The notes beneath the pieces were generated by a model. That model was not told the DNA's origin and did not search any database. It worked only from the letters and a program-made list of their open reading frames with translations. From the NCBI GenBank assembly GCA_002633005.1, contig NMRA01000167.1, forward strand, positions 373,124-437,123: 64,000 bases of DNA. The letters run 5' to 3'. Source of the DNA: Phoronis australis (lineage: Eukaryota > Phoronida > Phoronidae). Of the stretch, positions 24,901 to 36,900 are shown in pieces (within the stretch, counting starts at the first letter, position 1; each line of letters opens with the position of its first letter). The position numbers were made by a program, and so were the translations under genes.

Positions 24901-27900
24901 GTTCCTCAATCGTTGTAGTCGATACTTACATTTGACTAAAGTTTAATTGTCAAGTTTAAAAAAAAATGAGAATTTATTACCTGATCTACTTCGTCACAAG
25001 AAGCAAAGACTGTCAGGTGGTGGTTCTTGGCCAATTCATCGTCTGATTTTTTCGATAGCCGAGCCGCCAAAGTACATTGTTCTCACCTCCGTTAATCGGG
25101 AATGTATTCTCTATCTTGACGATGGTTTTCGAATTCGTCCAACAATGAATTTTTCCATTCACAAGGCGCGGGTATTCTTCCAAGATACCCTCACTCACTG
25201 TCTTCCACTGGCGCACAGTTTGTTGAGAAAACCATTAACAAATGGGAAGATAAACCGCTTTTGTACTCATAATGGGTGACTTAAACGCCCGAACCGACTC
25301 TCTTGATGACTTTATTTTGGACGACAATTCAAAATATTTACCTTGTCACGACTGGTACGAGTCAGGTAGGTTTTCTCTGTCAAGGAACTCCCAAGATGAC
25401 ACAGTAAATAACTTTGGTAACGCCCTCATTGACATGTGTTTTGAACTTAATGTGCATATTGCAAATGTTCGGTTTCCAGATGATGCGACGTGTGGTAATT
25501 TTGTATGTTTTGCTTCAGGAGGCTGCAGTTTAGTTGATTTTTTACTTATATCTACTGATTTGTTTGAAATTGTAAATGATTTTAAAGTAGATGTCTGGGA
25601 CGAGTCAGATCACTTGCCTATCATATGAAGCTTTACACGTGAAGAACCAATGATTACGTCGTGTGATGAGACCCATGAAAAACTCAATTCACGTTGTGAC
25701 ATAAATAACATCTACTTAGATATGCATGCTACAAATATTAATTCACTATTATATGCAGATGACAGGGTTTCGTGTTCTCTAACAGCGTCTAACTTGCAAC
25801 GTATGTTGAATTGTCTCAATGATTTAATGATTCATGGGGTATGGCTGTGAGTTTAAAGAAAACCTAAATAATTGTATTTTGAAATGGAGTTCCCTTGAGA
25901 CATTTTGGTAAATGGTTTTTTAACAAACAGCAAGTTGATGCTGTATCTCATGATAAAAAAATCTTGGTGTTTTTATCACACCTAAATTGTCATGGTCGAA
26001 AGCGACAACAAATCTTTCTTGTCAAGCAAATAAAGCTGCATCATGTGTTTTGAAACTGCAGCGCAGATGTCGCGATATGCCCCATTAACTTGCCTTTCAG
26101 TTATTTGATAAACTGGTGTACCCAACATTGTGTTATGGTGCCGAGACTTGGGGTTTTAAAGAATACGACTGTTTAGGGGGACTCTTAAAATTCTCCCAGA
26201 TTCCACCTGGCAGTTCAGGGGTGCGAATGTCTGAAGGGCAAAATCCTGTTTAATACTCTGGCCTGCCCCCTTAACTTAAAATCCTGCCGGGTCCACCTTT
26301 GTCCACTGTCCTAAAGACGTGTCTCTTCAGAGCTCATAGATCCCGAATATACGTTAAATGCGTGTAAAATATACGTTAACTTCTTGTCTCACACTGCCTC
26401 TGACTAATATTCCTTCGCCAACAATATCGTAAAATGTAACATAGAGTGTAAGATGAAGGTATCATGTTTATCATGTTAATGGTTATATTACCCAAACGGC
26501 ATCCCTTGTCAAACATAGCACGAGGTGATTTAGGTCAATCACTGCTATGTTACCGCTGTAATTCGTCAACAAAAAATGCGCATGTGCAACTTTGCAGATG
26601 GGCCAACTTCAGTGGTATTTACAAATAGGCAGACCGTGTGCTCAAACGGCACGTGCATAGCAACAGCTGGAAAGCAGGTCAGCATCGCCTGCCGAACCGA
26701 TGAGGTAAATCCTTCCGTGTTGATGGAAATTGAAGTCAGTATTGGTGAACATACATCTACCATAGCGCCGACCAAGCAGTGGGACAGTGACAACATGGTT
26801 ACGGGCACACATACGTTCACGGTCACCCCCGACCATCATGCAAGTCGAGTAGTGTGCACCGCCAACAATTCTCTCCATCCAACCATACACGCCTTCTCCA
26901 ACTTTGTGCTGGACGTTTCAGGTTGGACACCATACCCATCACATTTGTTACTAATTAGGTTTTGTCTTCGGGCGGTAAGTTTATGACCGGGTGGGCGGAT
27001 GCATCATTCTGCCGCATCTCTGGCAGACTGTCACCAGCTGTTTCAGCTCAACGTATTATGTAATTTTTATATTTATCGATATTCATAGTAGTTTAGTTTG
27101 TCATATTATATACGAATTTTATTCACCCTCACGTGTTGTTTCACTATAAACTACCTTTGTTATCGCTTCGCAGTGAATATCGTTTAAGCAAAAATATATT
27201 TTATGTAAGTTATACTGCTTCGTCCTCATTGTCATATTGTTGTGATGGGCAGGTGACCCTCGTTGTACTCCCACTATTGGTTTAATTATACCACGTGATT
27301 TCTTTGTCTCGTCGCAACACTCTGCTATCGCAGTTAGTGCATATAAATGACGTTCCGACCGAATGGAGCAGCAGACTGTCTGTAAAGATGAGAACATTAT
27401 TGCCAATCATGACGCTGTATAATCCTCGTTATTTAGCTGTCAAAAACAAACACTGTATCAAACCAATCTTGCTCCTATGATTGAACGTTTAATTATCTTT
27501 GTCGTGATGAGACTTCATATATGTTAGAAACATCATCGAAATCCTCAGCGTTTGTTAAATTTGAGTTGGCCAACTCAAAATTACGAGTTCGAAAATCGCG
27601 CGTGTATGCACATGCATCTGGCTGAGTTGTCTCATTCAGAATCATTGAGCTCACATATGTGGGATACTGGGCAGGGATTCTAATCTTTAGTCATAAGGGA
27701 ACTCGAAATTATGTTTTGGCATTTTCTACCCTACTTTTGTGCGAACTCAATATAAGTGTCTTTTATTTTATGCTCGAGTACCTAACGACTTACGTGGATA
27801 TCTTTAAGTCCTGGTTTGTAGTTGGTAAACCTAACATTAAAGCTAAACTTTAAAGTTTGAACGCGAAATTTCGAGTTTTTACTCGAGTTTGTGGCACGAA

Positions 27901-30900
27901 TATCAGGGTCATCATGTGCAAACTTGGACTAGAAACTCATATGCGCAATCTATAAACATAGTCAAATAACCCCTTATGTTGAGTTCGCACAAAAGTAGCA
28001 GACAAATACCCAAAATATTTTCGCAACTGTTCCGAGTACAAAGATTAGATCCAGGCCCTGAGTTAAATCCCAAATAGGTTCAGTTAATGTTCAATAGAAC
28101 CTTGATGACAAAACTTTGTTTTCGGTAGAATATCTGCAAATTTATTGATAGTTAACTCAAAAAACGTACATATTTTCTAAAAGTAGAAAGCCTGAAGAAT
28201 TTGAGAGTTTTACTTTGTTACCAGTTTCCCTCTAAATGTGTCACGTAACACTGCGTTTTCGTAAAATTTAGCAAAGATGTTATCATATCAACAATATGAC
28301 CAAATTTTTTTATATGAATGGCAGATTTCTAAAATGCTGTAACAGATCTTTAAAATAACGACAAGTCGTTTTCGTTCGATGCAATTTTTTCGCAAAAGCC
28401 CTATTTTTAATAGCCGTTGATGAAAAAGTGGAACATTTTAAAAGCAATTCGTAATGGCATTTCAAAATTGTGCTGAAAACACTGTATCTGAAAGTCATAA
28501 ATATGTTCAGCAATTTTCGAGATTATAAACAAGGGATTTAGCCAAATTTCAGGGTCCTAAATAACCTACAGAATTCATATATTGACAGTGCTAAAAGCGG
28601 AAGAATAATCCTAATTCGAGGCTTTCAACTTTTCAGTTGGACCAGCAAATGTGTACTTTCACCAGGCCGGAGGTTTTATGAAAGACAACACGGTCTTTGC
28701 TTGGCCTGGTCACGTGGTCTCATTGAAGTGTTCGACAGACTTTATCAGACCCGATGCATCGATGTATTTCTTGGGTAAGTTAATGGACGAAAGGTGATAA
28801 CATGTGGCATTAACAGGTAGATATTCACAAATCCAATATGACGGATGGTACATGTACCTGAGTTTCGACTTCCCGCTTGCAATCAGTAAAAGTTTGAGGA
28901 AAGTTATGCCTGCTCACGGAACTAGGTCGCATGCTCGTCGCATACAGTAGATATCGATAGATAGGCGTATCCATAGTTCACTTTGTTTTTCTTTCCTATA
29001 ATAAAGATAATGGCAAGGGTTTATCGGTAACAGCCTGGTGTACTCCATAGGTACGATTTCCATGCGATCTGAATTGTTATGTCCAAGAAAGAAGCAACAA
29101 ACAAAACAACGGAAGTGTCCCAAAGGCGATAACCATGCGACGCGCTTAGGCTCATCGTATGGTTATCGCAAATTGAACGATGCCTTGCGACCTCTGTACG
29201 ACGTCATTTCGCATAGGTGAGCAAAAATCGTTCAAAAGCCAACAGCAGGTAATCCTTCATTTAGAATAGATTAAAGAAATAAGCAAATGCACGAAACTTA
29301 AAACCTGGCTATTCAAGCAGGCGCCAAATTTTAATAAAATTGCGTGAGACAAATTCAATCGTGGCCACCTTAAATTAAGACTGGCTACCTGAACAACGTG
29401 TACATGTATGTAACTCTCATATCTTGAGTCCTGAGTTACAAACACTGCACAGGTATCTGATAATCTCAGTTCATCAAATTACAAATGCAATGCTCAATTG
29501 ATTTAGTTTGGCGAATTACTCGTCCAAACACCCAGCTCAAGCCCCAGCACCGTTATTTAGTCCATGCATCGTGTTTACGAGTCTGGGCACGAGATTGCTG
29601 GATTCGTAAAACGTAAATAATTAAGTTTAAATTGTGGATTTCCTCACAGGCATTTTTACAGAGCAGGCTTTCTGCTCTCCTTGAGCTACTGTACAAACAT
29701 TTAAACCGTACTAAAATTTTGTAGATCATTTGCATTTTGTACTTGATCATGGCTCACGACTGTTAATACTGCAACCGTTGCTAGAGCGTTCTGGATTGCT
29801 AAACGCAAATGTATTACAACACTGTAATCCAAATAACACAAGGCTTTCCACCGGAAGAAGATTATCAGTTACTATATGTACTGGCTCTGTCTGCTGCCCA
29901 CCAATCAGTATTTGTTATCATACATGTACAAGCCAACTTTATTGGGAAGAATACAGAAAATTATTCACAAGTATCAAGCATGGCTTCGAATTTATAATAA
30001 GGTGACTTCCTCTACATGTAGATACAACCCATTACCTCACAGGTGGTTGAAAATAGTGCTTCAGTACCAATTTCCTTGCCGAGTCTGTTTGACATAAACA
30101 GCGGGTTATAGAGAATATCTCGTCGGCAAAAAAGCAGCATGTAATTCAACATCACAGCCCTACCTCCTCACCTTGTTGTTGCCACTCGACGTGTATTCGA
30201 GTTCCAAATGTTTGCCGGGTAACTATGTAGAAAAGTAAAAAATTCTAAACATTCGGAACTTGGTCATTTTTACAACCTCGAAATATTCATCGGAGTTGAG
30301 CGTTGTGTGCGTACTTGTATGTGCGAGGTCCAGTCATGAAACCAATCGTTCATCAGTTTGAAAGTCACATGGTGGGCACTGTGATTGAAACTCGCACATG
30401 GCAGATGACATTTTATCTCTGAGTGGGAACTAATGAAGTTAGGCGACCGGTGTAATATTATCATTTGGTGTACATTAAGGCCAGAACAAGAAACTGAGGC
30501 CGTTGACGAAAAACCAACGCAGCAACGGAACACGGGAGATTGAAGTGAAACTGTCCATTAAGGAAAGTGAACGCGGGCAAGAAATCACGTGCAAGGCTTT
30601 CAACTCACGTGATAACGACCTGGCAGCAATCGGGAAAGTTAGCATCGATGTCATTGGTAAGACATGAAAAAGCGTCTCTCTCGTACACATTGTCCGTGCT
30701 GAAAAACGGATTCTTTAAATTTGTAACCCTTCCTTTTCTCTGATGGTCAAGCTCCTCTATGTCTTGTGAATAGCCTCCTATTCTTCACTGAAAATGGCGC
30801 GCGGTCTAAGACCACAGTTCTGCCTTTTTGTCACTAAAAGTAGAACAGCAATCGAGACAAAGGTGTCATTGCTTTATTGCGTCCCCGCGAGTGTGCGGTT

Positions 30901-33900
30901 CATTTGGCGATCAGTATCAACAAGTGAAAAGTCCCGGAGGAAGTGGTATGTACATGCAAACAGGTACTTTGGGGCATATATTGACCATATAGTCGCCAAG
31001 GCAAAAACATGTGGCAGTGTGAATATAATATGCATATTGCATAAGCATCGACACGCAATGGGGACCTGGTGACAATATCTATCACAATGAGGACCTTTAT
31101 AATGTTTACTTGCGTGGCTTACTCGTAAAACAGTGACTTTAGAAAGACATCTTAGCATAAAACCTAATAAAATAACACATGCGTGTGTCGTATTTATCGA
31201 GGTGTAATTGCTCTTACAAAACAACGTCGCGATCCGTTGCTGGATCCAAATTGCTGACAACAAAGTGATTGGATATCTCTTTATCTCTTGGGCCGTGAAA
31301 ATGCTAAATAGGAACCATCTTTGACAATTGGCAAGCAACCTACAGTGTACTAGGGCTTTAAACCCGAGTATTGACTACTTTAATACTCAAAAACTGGAGC
31401 AAAACTCAGTAACTCCAGGAGCTCGCTGAAAAGCAAGACTTCGCGAGATTACTTATGATATTGTCGTGTACTTTAAATGATAAAACGTGATTCTGGCTAG
31501 ATTTTATAGAAGCCTTTGCGTTACTGGACTGTACATAGGTTTAGCGAAGTATATTTTAATATGTTTAAATACCGACTTTGCTCTTAAGTATTTGGAATAA
31601 ACATATTGTACTTTTAAATGTCGATTCAATTTTGACAACAGCTTACACACTATGGGAGTAAATCGACAAGCATGACTTAGACTTCAGTAGAGTTATTAGA
31701 CTACTTTGGTGTGAAAAATACAACTCAACTCACCGACACCAATATGTCAGAAAGTGGAGACAGAGTTTTTGCAAATCTATGTTTTAGTCTCTCCCGGGAA
31801 GTAATAATTACCCATTAGCAATTGACCGAAGCGATTTCAGGGGAATTCACCAGAGTATAGTTTGGTATCTTTCCGCAATGGGCCGTCTTCGTTGTCAAGG
31901 CTTGAATGTCTTTGTATTTTTAAAATTCGTGTTCATCACAGGCTTTGCTCGGATTTTCCAGATGATTGAAATAATTACGTTTTTTCTAAAGTATCGTCAT
32001 TTTTCACGGACACTTACATGTACATATTTTTCACAAGCATAAATCTTTTCACACGAAACCTGCAAATCACATTTATTTGTTTCAATAGCTAAAATGATGT
32101 AAAGACACCAAGATTGGAATTTCTTTTGCTTTTGGCCTTGGTTGTTAAGAATTAGTACTTTTTTCAATAAAAGGTCATTTTCGGCAGTGGTGATTTCAAG
32201 TTAATTTACCCAGACAGGCTTTTGTTACTTACATGTATAGAGAGAAACATGATTTACAAGTTGTATCAGCAAAATATGATGTGTCCAAAATTACGTCTAT
32301 GTCGTGAGTATTAAATATTTGAAAATCGCGGCCATACTTGCGAACATGTGGACATTAATTTTATGCGCATGTATTTCTGTAAGCCTGATACTAATGCTTG
32401 CAATTATCTAAGAAATATATTAGAAGTTATACTTTTATCAATGCGTCACTTTCAGTTGGTCCCACACGAATTACCAGTTTTGACTGTACTGGAGCGAAGC
32501 GACACGGTAATATCTGCGAAGCTACACTTGGAGAGGCACTTCATCTGAACTGCATCACTGATAAGGTGCTTCCAAATGCTTCCATCATTTTCACGATTAA
32601 GAAGACACGTGGCCCCTCTGTAATCGTAAAGCCGCAAGTGACAAAACGTTCTCTGGACATTTACAGCGCAGTGACTGTGGTTGAAGTGTCACGTGCACAT
32701 GACAAAAGTGAGCTGACGTGTGAAGCTAGGAACGCTATTGACATTTCCCTCGTTGTTTCCCAACGTATACTTCTCGAATACAAGCCTTCTTGTAAGTTAT
32801 ATTTTTAGGGTAAAAACTAATGTTTGTGCAAGAGCATTGTACAAGCAAAACGCGTAACCTTGAACACTGGCCAATTTATTTCGACTGGCCATTCCACGTC
32901 AAGTGCTCAACAAAATACTAAAAGAGGCGTCATCTTACCGACGTTCTGAATATCCAAAGCTTATGCGCATTTCAATTAGCTGTTAAAGGTGAAGGCAACC
33001 TTTTTCCATGTCATTTTGAGCTAAAATAAGGTTGGTTGGTTATCCTAGACATATTTACCACTTAATTACAGCTTTTCGTAATTTTATTAATTACTCGTCC
33101 GCTACTCCGGAAGTGACGTTTTAGGAGGCAAGCATTTCGCGCCAATTTCTTTTCATGTAGTCTGACTGTGAGAGCTGCCGAGTCAGTCATTGTTCTACCT
33201 CGGTTGTGTTATGTTCCGTCGTCGTTTGCTTTCATTTACTAGTTAGTCAACATGCCACACTGTTGCTGCGTACCAGGATGTACTAATTATCGGCTCACGC
33301 GCGCTTTGGGAGTACCTTTGCATCGCTTTCCGATGGATGACACACTTCGCCGTACTTGGCTCGTTCGTGTGAAAAACGCAGCGTTACCCGTCCACGCAAC
33401 GTACAAAGCAGTGGAGAATTACCGTGTGTGTGGCAAGCACTTTCNTTATCACATAAAACAGAAAAGGTATACTTAGGAATTGCCAATCACGTAAACGTGA
33501 AAATTATTGACAAAAGCAATGTTCTTTACAAGTACGAGGTGCAAAACGTACGGGGTAAACAACATGACGTAATGCATCCCATTCTTTGTACAGTTCTCAT
33601 AAAAGGTCCACACTCCGTGAGTATGACATTTACTGGTGGACGTGTATCCAAAAACAAGCTAGTGACGTCGGACGGTTTTGCCATCAGCATTGTTTGCCTA
33701 TCCGGCGTGGCCAACTGGGGTTCGGACGTCTTCATAACTGCCACGAAGCACGGCGGCAAGGCAACCTACCTCGCCGTAACTAAGCAGTCGTTTACCAACA
33801 ACACTGACCTGGCAAAGGCTAACTTAGACGTGACACTGGACTACACGTCGGGTGTGATTACGTGCATAGCTAAAAACAATCGGGACTATAGAATTGAAGT

Positions 33901-36900
33901 AAAGAAATCTATCAAACTTGACGTGACAGGTACTGATGAAGGGCAGTGGCAAATTTAACTATTGATTAATTCAATTTATAAAAAAATCCGACTTTGATAC
34001 TGCGGGGCATTTCCTAACCAGCTTTCCATAGATAGGTGAAGTGTTGCACCTCGTTAAAAATGCACCGAGATTCAAAAATAGCCATCTATTGTTCTATTCA
34101 CATGAGCCTGACATGTATTCTCAGTCCAAAATTAAAGTAAAATATCGTAATAATACGATCACACCCGAGAAATCGTGTTTGCATTTTTCCAGGTTGTCAA
34201 TCACTCCTTTACATACACTCACTAGCACCACTGACGTCAGAGGAGCAGTATACACCTTTTTGCGATGCTTCATTGTCAGACAACATAGCCTAGATTTAAA
34301 TTCTGGTCTTCCAAACGGGAGCCCGGAGCTCAAACCACTAGACCACTTTGTCTCATCCATCTAAATAAATCTTTTTACAGTCCAATTACAAAAAGCGACC
34401 ACGTCGTTTGTTTCCACTTCCGCCAAGGAAAGGCTGTCTGGTTTAAAGTGATTTGAACCATAACTTAAAGTACAATGCTCTGACAAGTGGCTACATTGTC
34501 AGCATCATTAAACCTTCCATTATATCACTATAAATCAAAATCGTGAATTCAATATTCCCCAAAACAAGAAAACAGAGGGAAAACGAAAGTTTCTTTCTAA
34601 GTGTGACGGATGAACGTACTCAGCGCCAATTTTCGTGTCCACCAGCAGGCAAACTTGTGTCATGGTAATTGCGCCACAGTAATGTCCCGGCATCGTGAAA
34701 AGAGCCACAGCGCGATCAAATACTGAGTTGTCACAATCACTGACAATGCAACGCTTCGTCATTCTTCATTACACCATAAAACATGGAAAAAACGAGAGGC
34801 TATATCAGTCTCCCGTTCAGTAACGCTAGGACCTCGCTAACAAGCAAGACTTCGCGAGATTACGTGAGATATTGCCGTGCATTTTAAATAAGAACACGTG
34901 ACTTTAACTAGGTTTTAGCTAGGTCCTAGCGTCTACTGAACGCACACCTGTTTTTTACACTGAAGCAAGGGAGTATGACAAATGCTGTGGTTGGTTCTCC
35001 TGATTGTACGTAGTGCGTATCGACCAACAAATACTGGTAACTCAACCTCAGCTAATTAACATATTGTCAGATTGTGTTACCAGATCATCGACTCGGAGTT
35101 AATTTTTGTTATTTTTGTATGGAATTAATGATGTTAAGCACTTTAAACATTTGAATTGATCGCTGCACCCATTTACAGTTACGGCTCACGTATAGGCACG
35201 TAGAAACTAAGTCAATAAATGTTCGAAAGTGACTAAATTTGATTGGTTTGCTTTTAGCAAGTTACGTTCTTACAATCCCAACATTAACGAGTACGGAGGT
35301 AATGTAATACAATTAAATTGTGTGGACAGACGGAAATTTGTGTGGAGCATGTTCATATTTCTGCATGAACCGGCGACTTCTTTCATCACCTGATTATTCC
35401 TTTCCTTTCCTACAACCGGCAAATTTTTTTCATTAAGGCATTCCCAAAACTTGGGGTTTTCTATCTGAACCGTAGTTTCAGCATTACCATTAAAGCTTTA
35501 TAGGTTCTTATTGAAAAGTCAGTATATTTAGCCAAATATCTAAAGAGTACCTACCTTTTTTAGCAGAAGTAGATTATTTTCTGAAATTAGAATTCCTCAG
35601 AATCGGATTATGACGTCATCAACCTGGCACTAATTAGGTCACATGACCTTGGCTTTTTAGGAAAATGTAAGAAAAAGGAAAGGTACAATCATAACTAAAC
35701 AATAAGATCAAACATAGAATCAAATTTTGTATCATGTACGTGTATATATTCAAGATAAATCACAAAACACTGTCTTTGCAATTGGTGTTTCGTTTTCTTT
35801 GTATCCAACTTGCCTTTTTTAATAAAACTCATGTAAATCCTACTTTTGAAGGCCCTTCATGCAACAGCGGGAAATTTTAAAAATATATATAATAGTAAAT
35901 TAGAAAACACTGAATAAAATATAGTGAGTGAAAGTTTCACGTGTATTTGTCCAGTAATTTCTGAGATACGATGTTCCGAAATTGGCTAAACTTGGACATA
36001 TCCATTACTGTGACGAAAAGCAGGAGGTGTTTACATCATGTTCGTTGTCAGAACTGATAAGAAATACAGGTTCTTGTTCCTATGACAGGGGGTCCAAAGA
36101 CCGTGACGCTGCAGGGTATAGACGGTGTTAGTCGAGTTCAGGGAGGCGAGTACGTAGTAAACAACGGCTCGATCTCCGTATTGCAGTGTATGGCCAAAGG
36201 ATATCCGTCAATTGCCATGGAGTTCGTGGCAGGAAATACGAAGTCGAGAGATGAGAGAAGGCACACAAGTACAGGTGGCGTAGTTGAGGTTACACAGACG
36301 ATGACCATAGTGCGTACGTTCGCTTCGGATCAGCAGGAGAAGTTCAACTGTAGAGCTGTGAACACTCGTGACAACAGAATAAGAGCTAATGCAACGATCA
36401 AGCTTAAAGTTGTGGGTAAGTCAACGGCCTAACGCGACACTTTTGTTCAAGAATATGTTAGAAATATGCAATTTGCACCTTTTGCGCTAAACTGAGTGGA
36501 ATACCAGAAAAAAGCAATGACCATAAAAGTGATAATTTGAAGTAATTTGATTTCGTGACCTAGTGAAGGGCTTGAAAAAGTTAGAGATGGTCGAACTGAA
36601 CGCATTATAAAAATGAGACAGTCTCGTCCCCTCTGGCGTACCAAAGGGGGTAGGAGAGGTTTGTGTTTTTGCCACCTTTCTGATCTAATTTTCAGGGACT
36701 TCTCCCAAGTTCACCCCCCGTAGAGCTCAACTTTTACCACCTTTGCACCTGAAGTACACGTATATTATTTTTTGACCACCTGTCCATTCTTTGGTTCAAT
36801 GATTGGAATACATGAAACCTGTGGAACACGCAGCCAACTCTCGTTATGACATTTTCAGGATCTTACTAATCTTCATGCCGTTGAATTTAGACCGCTCAAT

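Larger units (their letters stand above)
16560..24960 (+). repeat. Tandem exon-duplication array (three ~3.4-kb units plus a short fourth)
   Basis: Units begin with an IgA copy at 16620, about 19920 and about 23520 and carry an IgB copy at 17197, 20573 and 24008. A further IgB at 24464 arose from a shorter, 456-bp duplication. Introns are duplicated as well: 'cttccaaataacctgaagtg' follows each IgB (17515, 20887, 24323) and 'cacttgatttct' phrases match at 18905 and 23245. IgA has decayed in units 2 and 3 while all IgB exons remain open. Confidence 0.8.
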
